The translations under genes were made by a program, and so were the position numbers. The notes under the pieces were generated by a model. That model searched no databases, was not told the DNA's origin, and saw only the letters and a list, made by a program, of their open reading frames with translations. 64,000 bases of DNA from Actinomucor elegans (lineage: Eukaryota > Mucoromycota > Mucoromycetes > Mucorales > Mucoraceae), in assembly GCA_026027325.1 (NCBI GenBank), contig JAMSLZ010000017.1:124001-188000 (forward strand). Direction: 5' to 3'. The stretch's first letter is position 1. Each line of letters opens with the position of its first letter. This document shows, in pieces, positions 1 to 11,700 of the stretch.

Positions 1-1835
1 CAATCACAACACCGTACCATTTCTTCGTTGGCTTCATCCACACTTGCTTTCTTAACTCGAACTCCACCTACAAAGCCTTCTACACCTATCGCCGTACCAA
101 TCGATGAAGAACAGCCTATTCCTATCGAGTTGGATTCACCTACACCTCGATCCAGTATCGATACGTTTCTACATCACCACAACAATACAAGTCCCCGAAG
201 CTCGATGGATTCCAACGCGTCCTTTCGTTCGTTACAGCAACGACGATATTCATCTTCACCATTAAAAAAGCCTGTCTCGGAACACTTGATGTGTGGATTT
301 GCTCAAGTTGTTGGTAGTTTTGTAGCAGATCCTAATCTAATCAATATCAACGAGTTTGGACCCTTGAAGCATTATACCATGTATAACCCTCAAGGAGGTT
401 TCGGCGGTGGAGGAGGATTGATGGTAGCAAAATCAGATTCTTCACTAGGTAAATCTTTTAAAAATAGTTTATGTAGATGATGGTTTTTTTTTAACACTAG
501 ATTGTGTAGATACGCGTACTTTACCTGTCTTTTCAACTCCACCTTCGATTCTGTTTGTGGATTTGGATCTAGCACCTGGTGAAACCAAGAAATGTAGGTT
601 AAATATCTACTACTATGTATATCATAAAACTAAACAAAAAGCTTGAATGTAGTTTCCTATAAAATTCAATTGCCCAACGATATCCCACCTTCACACCGAG
701 GAAAAGCCATCCGTTTCAATTATTACTTGGTTGTTGGGACGCAAAAGAAAGCCCCTACTTCATCGTTGATCAAACAAGCGCAAGGTCAAGTAGTTCAGAT
801 CAGATTTCGTGTGTTGAATCATGTTTCAGAAGATGGATCACGGCCTATTTATGATTTGATGAACCCTGTCGTACAGTACAAGGACGAAGCGACCGTCAAT
901 GAACATGTTGAACATACAAAGAAAGAAGTCAAAGTTGCAAAACCAGTCTGCCTGGAAGAGCGAAAGGCTTTTATGGACTATGTCAATGAACTGTTTGAGA
1001 ACACATCAGAAAACAAGACAGTACATGAAATTACGAGACGTGAAAGTGATGCGTATGAAGAAAGAAGTGCTGACGAATCATTGACTAACGATAAATCGTG
1101 TTCTCAAGTGGTTTCTAGAATTACACATCGTAGTAGGAAAGGTAAAACGTTTAATAAAAAATTTGATGTTACCAAAGGCTGACAGTTTATACATAGCCAT
1201 GTACGATATTGTCAAAAACAACCAAAGGGTAGCCAAGCTTCATTTGATCAAAACAGCGCATCGTTTAGGAGAACCTGTCATTGGCGTATTGGATTTCAGC
1301 GAAGCTGTACTATCAACTTACAAGGTAAAGGCGTTTCTAGTAGTATGTTTTCATTATACTGATAGTGTCAACTATAGATCTCTATCTTTTTGGAGAGTAG
1401 CGAGTCAGTAGAAGATACAATTGCACTAAGAACACCACAACATATCGGACGGGTATCGCGAAAAACGCACTCTGATTTCCATTCATTTTCACTAGATAAT
1501 AAGCAGTTATCGTTCTCTTTACCCATACCAGCCACAGCATCTCCAGAGTTTCAAACCACTGGAGGTAAGTGTAAATGCATTTTTTTTTTTACAAGATATT
1601 GATAGTCTATTTAGTATCACTGCAATACTTTTTAAAGTTTGAATTTATCACAGGCATTGATAGTCAGCCGCCTTTTATACCTATTATTACTGATGGAAAA
1701 CATCGTCATTATCAAGGCTTACAGGATGTTGAAGTCAGCACCTTTGATTGTCAGATTCCATTGACAGTGTATGGATCGCCTGGAGGTGTTGATCGCGCTT
1801 TATATGGTCGTCCACACACTTTTAGAGTACAATAG
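1..1835 (+). CDS. RGP1: RGP1, Rab6/Ypt6 guanine-exchange factor subunit (5' partial)
   Basis: The reading frame is open from base 1, so the start lies outside the window; about 521 residues are visible. Proposed exons are <1-448, 501-593, 653-1141, 1197-1324, 1378-1564 and 1615-1835, all joining in phase. Family marks are KKFSYKIQLPNDIPPSHRGK, then FNYYLVVGTQ, MYDIV, HRLGEPVIGVLDFS, FSLPIPATASPEFQTT and SLQYFLKFEFIT, which follow the order of human RGP1 as I recall it. The first 150 residues are Ser/Thr/Pro-rich and look disordered. In yeast and human, Rgp1 pairs with Ric1 on Golgi membranes and activates Ypt6/Rab6 for endosome-to-Golgi traffic; that role is taken from the family. The last intron (1565-1614) must end at 1614, because using a later AG would delete the conserved SLQYFLKFEFIT block. 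Confidence 0.85.
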
Positions 1836-1965
1836 ACACATAATAAAAGGGCTTGTGACTAGCTTTATATTACACACTAGTCAAGTTTTTTTTTTTTTTT
1901 TCTATTAAGACCCCAGGGTTGCTTATACGTCTTTTTCATAACATATATACATACATTACTTCAAA

Positions 1966-2245
1966 ATGTTTATGCCTCAAGTAAGATGTCGACTATAAAA
2001 AAGAGGAGAAATCTCGAGAGAAATTTAACTTGTAGTTATTATAGCAACCTCAACTTACTCCCGAACAAAAGGCTATGCTTCGTCAACGTACAGTTGCAAC
2101 TGTCTCTAACTTTGCTTTGGTTGTCTTAGCGATCCGTGCTGGTAAATAAAAAAAAAAAAACCTGTTTTTAGGAGGACCTTGACTAACAAAAAAACCCTTT
2201 TTGATAGCTCCTTTTGCCCTTGAACAAGCTAAAAAGTTATTCTAA
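1966..2245 (+). CDS. TOM5: Tom5-like small subunit of the mitochondrial import receptor
   Basis: This 49-residue protein is encoded in three exons: 1966-1980, 2045-2141 and 2208-2245. It begins MFMPQQPQLTPEQKAMLRQR, has one hydrophobic helix (SNFALVVLAIRAAPFA) near the C-terminus, and ends KKLF. That layout of a short soluble head with a TPEQ or similar motif, one tail-anchor helix containing a proline, and a few basic residues at the end is typical of fungal Tom5. Tom5 helps pass precursors from the receptors to the Tom40 pore in the outer mitochondrial membrane. It is too small to be seen as one open frame, and the model rests on the splice sites fitting in phase. Another single-span TOM subunit is the main alternative. 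Confidence 0.7.
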
Positions 2246-2495
2246 TCATGTATATGTCAAATAAAAGTGTAATATTTCTATAAAGAACTACTACGGCACT
2301 CAAACAAACACTTGGGCGTGATGATATGTAAAGAGGGAGTGTGTGTATATATGCTGTTGTGATTGCACAAGAGCCAAATATTAGGGGACCCAAAACCCAA
2401 GTTAGCAGGCAAATAAAAATGACTAAAATTCGACATTTCCAGCTTTCTTTTCTTTCTTCTCTGTTACCACCATACTATACCCTCCCCCTATTCAA

Positions 2496-4036
2496 ATGTT
2501 TTCAAAGCAAAAGCGATTTCCTGAAGGTAATACGCTTTAGGTATGAATATACATGCTCAAGTACCTTTATAGGCGGCAAAGATTATGTACCAGGACCTGG
2601 TGAATATCAAGTGAATGTAGATGATATAGGTCGACATAAGAAATATGGATTCTTGAATCAAGCAAATCGATTTCAAGAGGACGTTGTATTTGGTATGAAC
2701 ATTCTTAAGATGTACGTTATTTTATTAATCTATCCATTGTAGATCCAGCAGGCCCAAATGAATATTATGAACACCAATATCAATCTAGTACTACTACAAC
2801 TTCCACTACCAGCAAAGCATCAGACGATAATAATCAAAGAAAAAAATCCCTGATGCAACTAGACATCCAGCAGTTTATGGCAATGCAAAAGGAAATAGAA
2901 ATTTTGCAAGCGAAAAACAAAAAGCAAAATATCAGTATTCAATCATTAGAACAAGAGAAAAGTGATACAAAAGCTCTTCTATTACAAAAAGACTTGGAAC
3001 TACGCGAACAAAGAGCTAAAAATGCCACGCTTTCAAAGACTGTAGGTAACCTATGTTTTTTTAAAAAAAAACGTAAGAGTAACCATTGAATAGATTCAAA
3101 GTCAAGAAGTATCAAATAAAGCAACCCAACTTCAAAAAAAGATTGATCAACTGGAGCAAGAACTGACCTCCAAAGAACAAACCATCCAAGAACACGTCAA
3201 TACGATAACCCACATGATTCAAACACAACAAGAGCTAAAATCGGTCGAAGCACGTCTCTCGGCACAACTAGTGGCAGCTGAAACGCATGCAAAAGACCAA
3301 GAGGTTCAGTTGAAACATGAGATTGAATGCATCACAAGCAAGCTCGAGACCCAACGAGGCCTGCTGACTGCATCAGAAAAACGCTTACAACAGCAAACAG
3401 AACGCGTCAATACGCTTGAGACACAACTTCATGACCAGCAGCGTGCTAAAGAAGATGCTGAAGCGCTGATCGCGCATCTGCGTCACCGCTTTGATACTTA
3501 CCGTCAGTGGATCGATGGCACAGTAGTGCCTCATTTGCGCCAACAGCGTCAAGAAGCACAGCAGCAACAGGTGGTCGAGTTGCGTCGGGTGGAACATGAG
3601 CTTGTTGAGGCTAAAAAATTTATCAATCGACAGGCTCAACATATCGCGTGTCTTAAATCAGATGTTCATTGGCTGAATGCACAAAATAAGCAAGTCTCGT
3701 TGCTTGTGGTAGCCATGGGTCGCGAGCACAAGGAACAGTGGGTTTGGAATAAAGATTGGTATGATGGTAGAGTCGTGTTACCCTCTGTTTCCAAACCTCA
3801 GCGTAAAAGTACAACAATCAAACGACGCCCTATTATTAAAAAAGTAGTTGAAGAAGACGATTATAGTTCAGATACCATCTCTTTCTCCAGTCGATCTTCT
3901 TTCTCCAATGATGAACAAGATGAAACGAGTAAGTACCTTTAGATAATTTATGCATATATATATAACTCATACATAATTGTCAGTTGACATGTTAAATGAC
4001 TCTGGATTCGGTATCCTTGCAGACGAAAAGCATTAA
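2496..4036 (+). CDS. HMMR/RHAMM N-terminal-like coiled-coil protein
   Basis: Five exons (2496-2526, 2573-2692, 2743-3041, 3094-3928, 3984-4036) give 445 residues. The N-terminus MFSKQKRFPEGGKDYVPGPGEYQV followed by a KYGFLNQANRFQEDV block matches the start of vertebrate hyaluronan-mediated motility receptor: a KRF motif, then a P-G-x-Y motif, then F-x-x-x-x-RF. After a Ser/Thr spacer the protein is almost all coiled coil, rich in Q, E, K and L, from about residue 85 to 360. It ends in a basic patch (KRRPIIKK) and an acidic Ser-rich tail. HMMR proteins bind microtubules and spindle poles, so a spindle or cytoskeletal role is a fair inference but is not shown. No membrane segment is present. 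Confidence 0.6.
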
Positions 4037-4510
4037 CAAATATAACCAAAAAACCAATATACCAAGAAATTATACCTGAATAAACCTTCCTCATCATATG
4101 CTTTTTTTTTGTCTTTACTGAAAAAGGCATGTCTATTATTACAGTTTTCAAGATCATTTTATTGGTGTGTTCGGGGAATGCCCAGGTTCACTATCTTTTT
4201 TTTCTTCTCATAAGTCTCAAACACTTATCTAGATAGTAAATGAACCCTATCTCACTTTTTGTTTTCCTTGCATTCATTTACGCGGTTTCATATAAATTTC
4301 AGGCACATCTGCTTATGTAAATAAAATTCATTATAAACAACAGCAACGGAATCCAAGGTTTGTATCACTAATAATGGGTGTACAAACAACTGAAACTTCG
4401 GATGTAGCCATGTGTTATTCCGATACTTTTTCCTCCATGTTCTACTGCAGCAAATCTCCTTGGCCAAACAATTTCATGTGTGTTATTTGACAAATGTTGC
4501 ATTATTTTCA

Positions 4511-4535
4511 AAATAATAATAATAATAATAATAAT
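4511..4535. repeat. (AAT)n microsatellite
   Basis: About eight copies of ATA/AAT in a row, in a spacer. It translates on the minus strand to a Tyr run inside a doubtful open frame. Confidence 0.9.
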
Positions 4536-5049
4536 ACTTAGAGGTGCTTTGTGGGTTCACTATCTCATATTGAACATGGAAAACCCATCTGATGTGACAT
4601 TGGATTGAGATTTGCCAGGATCTTTGTTGATTAGCGTTCACTACAATGCACTGGTCCAGTAGCAGCAGGAGCAGCAAAATCATTTAATTACCAGCAACCA
4701 ATGAAATGGTCTTAGAATTCAGTGATGATGTTTTGAGGGAGTTAGGCGTTGACGTTGTATTTTAAATGTCTCTGTATTCTTTTTTCGAGACTACAATCTG
4801 TTTTTTTTTAGAAGCGTGGTTATAGGAATCGTACGTTATGTATGATTACTAGAACGTGTGTGTGCTTTATTTATATTCCTCCGCACATAAAGCTGTCGAT
4901 TGATTACCATACTACAAATACAACGAAACTTTTCTTATAACTCAAAATGGCACCAAATATTAGACTACCTTTATATTATACATACATTATTTGCTATTTA
5001 ATTGCATTTTTTCTTCTATTATTATTTATTAATAAAAACATTTGCCCTA

Positions 5050-5083
5050 CAGCTGCTAGGCTGCTGCTAGGCTGCTGCTAGGC
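5050..5083. repeat. Short direct tandem repeat with GCTGCTAG unit
   Basis: An 11-12 bp unit (CTGCTAGG with GCTG) is repeated three times in succession, about 180 bp upstream of the PPIL4-like start codon. It is much richer in GC than its surroundings. Confidence 0.85.
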
Positions 5084-5262
5084 TTCAAACCATTGTATGT
5101 CCGACATCCAATGAAGTAAGTTTCGTTGGAGGAGCTTGAATAAAAAGTCTAATAGCCAATCGAGTAATTCTTTTTTAAAACACGAGGGTATAAGCAAGTC
5201 TCTATTATCTCGCCTATCGAAAACTTTCTACTGTACACTTGCCTTTTCCTGTAAATAACACC

Positions 5263-6723
5263 ATGGTAAGAAATAGATTAACGCGGATAAATTCATATTT
5301 TCTTACTTCCAAAGTCAGTCAGTTTTAATAGAGACTTCACTTGGCGATCTTGTGATCGATCTCTACACAGAGGAATGTCCTAAAACCACGCTCAATTTCC
5401 TCAAACTCTGCAAAATCAAATACTACAACTTTTCACCTTTCTTTAATGTGCAAAAAGATTTTATGGCGCAAACAGGCGATCCTAGTGGCACAGGTGATCA
5501 AGGCGATTCCATCTACGGCATCCTTCACGGCCCCCAACGTCGTTACTTCCCTGCTGAAATCCACCCTCAACTCAAACACAAACAAAAAGGCGTAGTTTCC
5601 ATGGCTGTAGCAGCCGATGCCTCCATCGAGAGTGGTGGTGTCAGTGGTAGCCAGTTCTTCATTACATTAGCCGACGATCTCGATTATCTCGATGGTAAGT
5701 ACACCATCTTTGGCCAAGTTGCTGAAGGGTTGGAAGTGTTAGACAAGATCAACCAAGCCTATTGTGATGATAAAGGACGACCCTTTCGAGACATTCGTAT
5801 CAAGCACACTGTCATTTTAGACGATCCCTTTGAAGACCCCGAAGGATTGCAAGTGCCTGATGAATCACCTTTGCCTACTAAGGAACAAATGGCTTCCATG
5901 CGTATTGCGGAAGATGAGGATATAGAAGAGTTTGGCGATCCTGAGGAAATTGAGAAACGCGCAAGAGAGCGTGAGGCTAAAGCGCATGCGTTGACTTTGG
6001 AAATGATTGGCGATTTACCGTTTGCTGAAGTCAAGCCACCAGAGAACGTATTGTTTGTCTGCAAGCTCAACCCAGTAACCAGAGATGAGGATTTAGAAAT
6101 GATTTTTTCGCGTTTTGGATCGATTCATAGTTGTGAGATTATTCGTGATAGACAGACGGGTGATTCGTTGAGTTATGCTTTCATAGAGTTTGATAACAAG
6201 GAAGATGCTGAAGAGGTAAGTAAACATCCGGATAAAGTTGGATCAAGTAGCTAAACTAGAATGAAAGGCATATTTTAAGATGCAATCTGTGTTGATTGAT
6301 GATCGTCGTATTCATGTGGATTTCTCTCAGTCGGTATCAAAGTTACATAAGGATTGGATCAATAAACGTACAGCTGGCAATAAGGCTTCCATGGGCGGAT
6401 TCGATAATTTACAAAAAAGAACACGATACAGAGAAGGCGAAGACAGTCGAGGAGAAGATTATGATTTGGTATTTGATACCAATAAAAAGGATTCAAAGCG
6501 ACACAAACCAGACGATACAAAATCTTCAAAACGATACGATGAAGACCGAAGAAGAGACGATAGACGGGATGACGGTCGAAGCAGTAGGAGAAGAGATGAT
6601 GACCGAGAAAGACGTAGTGATCGTAGAGATGATAAAAGGGACTACGATCGTAAAAGAGATTACGACCGTCATAGAGATTCTAGAAGCGAACGGAGGAGAG
6701 ATGATGATAGAAGAAGAAGATAA
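5263..6723 (+). CDS. PPIL4: PPIL4-type cyclophilin with RRM and Arg/Asp-rich tail
   Basis: Exons 5263-5265, 5319-6215 and 6268-6723 encode 451 residues; the first exon is only the ATG. Residues 1-165 are a cyclophilin fold ([54 protein letters not shown]). A linker with [15 protein letters not shown] follows, then an RRM at about 240-320 ([51 protein letters not shown]). The tail is built of RD, RR and RS pairs. The order and many residues match human PPIL4 and plant CYP59, nuclear proteins tied to the spliceosome and RNA polymerase II. The usual catalytic Arg of cyclophilins (in FHRV) is replaced: the site reads FFNVQKDF, as in the PPIL4 group, so isomerase activity may be weak. The start is set by the splice, which restores SVLIETSLG. 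Confidence 0.92.
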
Positions 6724-6744
6724 TAGTAATAAAGCTGCAGTTTA

Positions 6745-7613
6745 TTATTGTGTAGCTGGGTATCTATAACTGTTTGCCATGACTTCCATGGCAGTATCCG
6801 GGTCAGTGGCCCTTGTTCTCAGTTTTTGTACTTGATGAATGATATAAAAGTAACCAACCGTAACATAGGCAAGCTAAGTGGTTAAAGAAAATACGTTAAT
6901 GAAGTATAAAATCTATTGGGAAAAAACGTACACAGATGATAATGTCCCTAACCATGGTACCTAGTGTAGTAATGCGATTCAATTGATTTTGCATATTGCA
7001 TATCTCGGACACTAAAACAATAGAACTACGTGCTCCCAATAATCGATTTTGGCAAGTATTGTAAAATGCGTCGCTATTGAGCAACATGTCTGTGATTGAG
7101 ATAATTTCATTACCGCAAGTAAACGTAAAGAAGAACACGCCTGGGCGCCAATACCAATCTGCTATAGCTAGTTTGGACTGCAAACTAAAGATGAGCTTCT
7201 ATGCATTTTACATAATGAACGGGTGCAACTTACTGTAGTTAGGATGACAAAGTCTACGATTAAGCAGAACATCATAAAGCACCCAATTAAAATCTGAAAG
7301 CCATGTTGAAGTGGAATCGCATACTTTTCTGATGCTTGTTGATGTGAAGCTATAGAATACGTAAGTATCAGACCTGATGAGCGATTCAAAGCATCTATAT
7401 ACCAATATTGGACCCAGCATCGTATATATTTTCAAAAGTGCGAATCTGTACAGTAGAAAACCTCAGAATCCCAAATTGTACCCTTCCTCCCCACTAACTT
7501 ACCATGTACATGATATTCAAACCTAATGATATAATTTTGCACCATGAATACAAATCCCAAAACTTATCTTTCCATGTCATAGGCGCAGTTGAAACGTTGT
7601 TTGGTAAGGGCAT
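6745..7613 (-). CDS. Small multipass membrane protein, function unknown
   Basis: Five minus-strand exons (7613-7503, 7445-7403, 7349-7234, 7177-6932, 6873-6745) join in phase to 214 residues, starting MPLPNNVSTAPMTWKDKFWD just after an in-frame stop. Hydrophobic segments are a weak one near residues 26-40, a strong one at about 75-95 (ILIGCFMMFCLIVDFVILTT), a possible third (FFFTFTCGNEIISITDML) and one at about 160-180 (MVRDIIICLAYVTVGYFYII). The end is short, polar and carries RTRATDPDTAMEVM. I do not recognise the family. Support comes from five good splice junctions and from uninterrupted coding across them. An open frame just upstream (8013-7729, minus) also encodes hydrophobic stretches and could be a lost or separate part, but no intron joins it cleanly. 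Confidence 0.6.
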
Positions 7614-8797
7614 TTATACAAAAGTAAAAAGAAAAGGTAACAATCAGGAATTCTCATTCTGCCCAGAAAGAGTCAATTTTAAAGGAATTTTGTATATGGC
7701 TACATTTCGATTTACTGATATTCTCGGTTTAATGATACTTTTTTTTCCACCACAAATCGCATGGCTTTGATAAGCAAGATAACACAATTTTGAATTTCAT
7801 AACGAACAAAGCACTAATAATACGTTTAATGGAACAAATGCATATAATTAAATTTGGAGCTTCATTGGATGCAACAATTTGATTTGAAGATAGTAGATTA
7901 ATCAGTTGCAACATTGGACTAGGGCGGGTGGAGAGATCTTGTCTCATTAGATTTAGATTACTTAAGACAAGTATAACTTGCTGTACATCCTTAATATAGG
8001 ATATATTCATCATATTTCAATCCAAATAATGGTTCTGGTAGACCCAATGTTTGATTTTCGACATGGACTAGCCTTCAGATGTGATATTAAAATGGAAGTA
8101 GAGAGAAATCTAGACTAAAAAAAAAAGGGAGCCCAAAATGAGAGTAAAGACGTTTTATGAGCATAGTATATGTTAATTACAAGAATTTATCATATTAAAT
8201 AGTATACATACATATATATATATATATAATATATATATACCGGATACGTTATATATAAGATATGCGAGCTATAGCTCTGTTTCTGAGAGGTATACAAATA
8301 AGCTTTTATCAAGGTACGTTGATAAGTTAAAAGAAATACCCAAATTTCAAATCAACTTTATTAGTTTTACGCGAACGAAGACTCTCATGGTGCGTGGTGA
8401 AATATTCCTGTATTAGCTTTTAGCCGAGTTAAAGCCATCGTTTCTAATGCATATCATCAAAATTATATTTCTTGACCGGCCACAGGCTAGTATTAAATTA
8501 AGTATACTGCAGTAAATCTATACTTATGTCTTGAATTTCATCAAATGGAAAGATGAAATTACTTAAAACCACTACTATTTCGAATAATAAATCACAAGTT
8601 TGCTAACTAGATTTCTATATATATTTATCATGCAAACGTAAAGTTATAAGCTATACTATAATATGCACTTTCATTTGTTTCGCTTATACAGGAGATTAAT
8701 CAGATTCTAGTTTTGATAAAAGTAAAGAATTTATATACAGATTTAAAAGTACAAAAGGGAATACAATCTATGAAATAATGCTACATAATAAAGGCGT
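7614..8797. other. Intergenic spacer, about 1.2 kb
   Basis: It contains a minus-strand open frame at 8013-7729 (95 codons, hydrophobic middle, ends WWKKKYH) that could be decayed coding sequence, and an AT dinucleotide run at about 8213-8240. No other gene is supported. The last 100 bases are the 3' flank of the ABC transporter. Confidence 0.5.
8213..8240. repeat. (AT)n dinucleotide tract
   Basis: An uninterrupted TA/AT alternation with one slip, in a spacer. Confidence 0.9.
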
Positions 8798-11700
8798 TTA
8801 TCGTCTTTGTTTTCTAAACAAATAGACACATAAGAGAAAGATAGCAACGTTAAAAAGAGTAAAGACCCAAAGGATACCAAAGTTTCTCCACCTGTTGGAA
8901 AAGTTCCATCCAATCCGTGATTCATAATAATCGTTTCCAAAAGAATACTGACAATAATCGCACATATCAGTACTATTAGGATTACCAATGTATCCAAGGC
9001 CACCATCAGCAAAGAAATCAGACATATAAGAGCCGCAAGTCTCACCTAAAGGGGCTTTGATCTTGATAAAGTCATTTTCGCCACAGACTACCTTGACACT
9101 ATCGAGTTCATTTACAATAAAGCCTTCGACCAAATAATGGTATGGATCTAGTGGATACATCCATACTCTCCAGAAAGTCGGCATTGAGTTTGGTGGCTGG
9201 AAGATACCATTAAACAATAAAAGAATCGTCATGAAAAAGGGATTAATGACAGCAGCCATTGTAGTGTTTTCACAAGCAGCAGCAATTACATAGCCAAACG
9301 AGACAGAATGGAACATGTATACCAGGAATTGCAAAAAGAAATAAGCAACGCGTTCAGACTCGTTTTGGAGACCTGTAGTCCAATAGTAACAGAAGAGGAA
9401 GACGGCAGAGATGACAATCAAATAAGGAATTTCTACCAAGATACAAGAAAGGGCAAATGGAGACCAGCCATAGTATTTACTAGCAAATTCACGACGGAAC
9501 CAGGTTCTTTCTTGCATGTAGCGAGGTTGGATCAACAAAATCATGGTATTGCCCATAAAAGACACGTTAACAAGCCAAACATACGGTTTTGCATGTCTGT
9601 AGGTGTACTACCAAGCTTCCAAAATGAGAAACCGGTAATGAGACCAATGAAGCAGACGTTGAAAAGACGGCCCAAATTGTAGGAAGGGCTGCGCCACCAA
9701 GAGATATGCATACGATACAATACATGCTTGAGCTGGTTCCAGAAAGGCTGAGCATAGGTGTTGACTTGGCGAGTCACTGTATGATCGATGGTCGTGTGGA
9801 TGGTTTGCAGCTCGTTTTCGAGAGCTCGAGCTTCTTTTGAGTTGGCCCAGATTTCAGCCCAATCTTGAGTGGCCTTACCAGAGGTACCAGCTCCAACGCA
9901 TTCCAGGATGTACTCAGCAGGATTGGCTTCTGGAGAACAAACAGGTCCACCATTGGATTCAAAGTATTCAATCATTGTACGCGAATCCTGGCCGATTTCA
10001 CCAAAGTATGCCATTTTACCACCACGGACCTAATATATAACTATTTGCTTAGTCTATGCGGTGAATGGTTATTATTAAATTAACTTACAAGCAATAACAA
10101 ATGATCAAAGTGCTCAAACAAAGTAGCAGATGGTTGATGAATAGTACAAAGGACAGGCCAACCAGCATCAGCAAGCTTACGAATGAAACGAACAATATTG
10201 AAGGAGGATTGTGCATCCAGGCCAGAAGTAGGTTCATCCAAGAAAAGAAGCTTGGGCTTACCAACAAGTTCCACACCTATAGTAAGGCGCTTGCGTTCTT
10301 CAACAGAGATACCAGTGCCTTCTCCAAGGTCGCCAATAAGAGCATCACCAATTTTGTCCATTTCCAAGAGCTCAAGGATTTGTTCAACATAGGCATCTTT
10401 TTCCTTTTTGGGGACATGAGCAGGTTGACGAAGATAAGCAGAAAACTGAAGCGCTTCACGAACGGTCGCATTGGGATTATGTACATCCATTTGCTCGCAG
10501 TAACCAGTTAGACGTTCAAAGTCATCCGCCAAATTTTCACCGTTCATATAGATATGACCATCAATTTTGCCAATCGTCTTTCTTCTAGCCAAGACATCCA
10601 AGAGAGTGGTTTTACCAGCACCAGAAGAACCCATCAAAGCAGTAAGATGACCAGGTTTCACAATACCAGCCACATCATTTAATAGCTGACGAGATCCACC
10701 CTTGACAGGGACAGTATAATCAATGTGGTGCCATGAAAAAGTAGTACCATCAATGACAGTTTCTAACGCTTGGTCTTGAACATTAGGCTTTTGTTGCAAT
10801 TGGTTAGCTGAAGGAGAGATAGCTTCAGGCGAGAATCCTTTCTTGTAGACCTTGGTAATAGTACCTCCCCTCTTGAGGTCAACATATTCCATGGCAAGGG
10901 CAGCAAGTACAGTAAACAGAACAAAAAACAAAAGAACGGCAACAAAGTTGAGCCAACGCTGGTCAGTAAAGAAAGCATAGTAGTGAGCCAAATAGTCGTC
11001 ACCGAGAACGTAGCTGGCACCGGGTGCAGCGCCAGGAAGAATACACGTACGGTAAGCTTGTTCAGTATAATTGGGGCCAAAAGGAACAGCATTAAACCCG
11101 TCACAAGTAAACTGGGCACCGGCCAATTCATTTGTAAGTAATGCTTTGTTACTGTAAGCCAGAGGGTTGATCCAGTAAATCCACATCAGCCAAGGATACA
11201 TATCGGGATAGGGCAATTGGTAACCCAAATAGATGATGAAAGCCACAAAAAAGATACTAGAGATTTGAGAGGCGGTATAGTAGTTGGGACTAATGGAACC
11301 CCAGAAGCGAAAAAAACTATTCATACACATGGTAACCACGATCAAGTTAATGAACAAGAAGAAGAACTAATAGATGACTTTAGTATTATCGTAAAAAAAT
11401 GTAGTTGTGATAAGAACTTACTTTTCCAGCATCCATAGCAAGACCCATCATAAAATAAGCGCAAAGTTGGAACAGTACTGCTTGAAGCACGGATAATGGG
11501 AAATCAATAATCACTTGAGCAAGATAGAAAGCAGATGGATGAAACAAGGCGAAATGCTTGTGTTTTTCCAAGATGCGGCGGCCTTCCATGAAAGCAGGCA
11601 GTTCAGATTGAGCCACAAACGAGTTGAAGAAAATAATAAAGACCAAGGCACCTCCACGAGAGAATGCACCCGAACCATCCAGGGGCATCATATAGAAGAT

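Larger units (their letters stand above)
4037..5262. other. Intergenic spacer, about 1.2 kb, with simple repeats
   Basis: No convincing gene. It holds an (AAT)n run at about 4511-4535 and a GCTGCTAG-type tandem at about 5050-5083. A minus-strand open frame at 4483-4683 begins with a Leu-rich, signal-like stretch, but its Tyr run is only the translated AAT repeat, so it is left as doubtful. The 3' end of this spacer is the leader of the next gene. Confidence 0.6.

Noticed and set aside
4483..4683. Minus-strand open frame with Leu-rich start, possible secreted protein
   Set aside because: The Tyr run is a translated AAT microsatellite, and no second exon joins convincingly.
9308..9682. Plus-strand open frames inside the ABC transporter
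   Set aside because: They are antisense to a strongly conserved transporter coding region and have no family features.
10101..10511. 136-codon plus-strand frame
   Set aside because: Antisense to NBD2 of the PDR pump.
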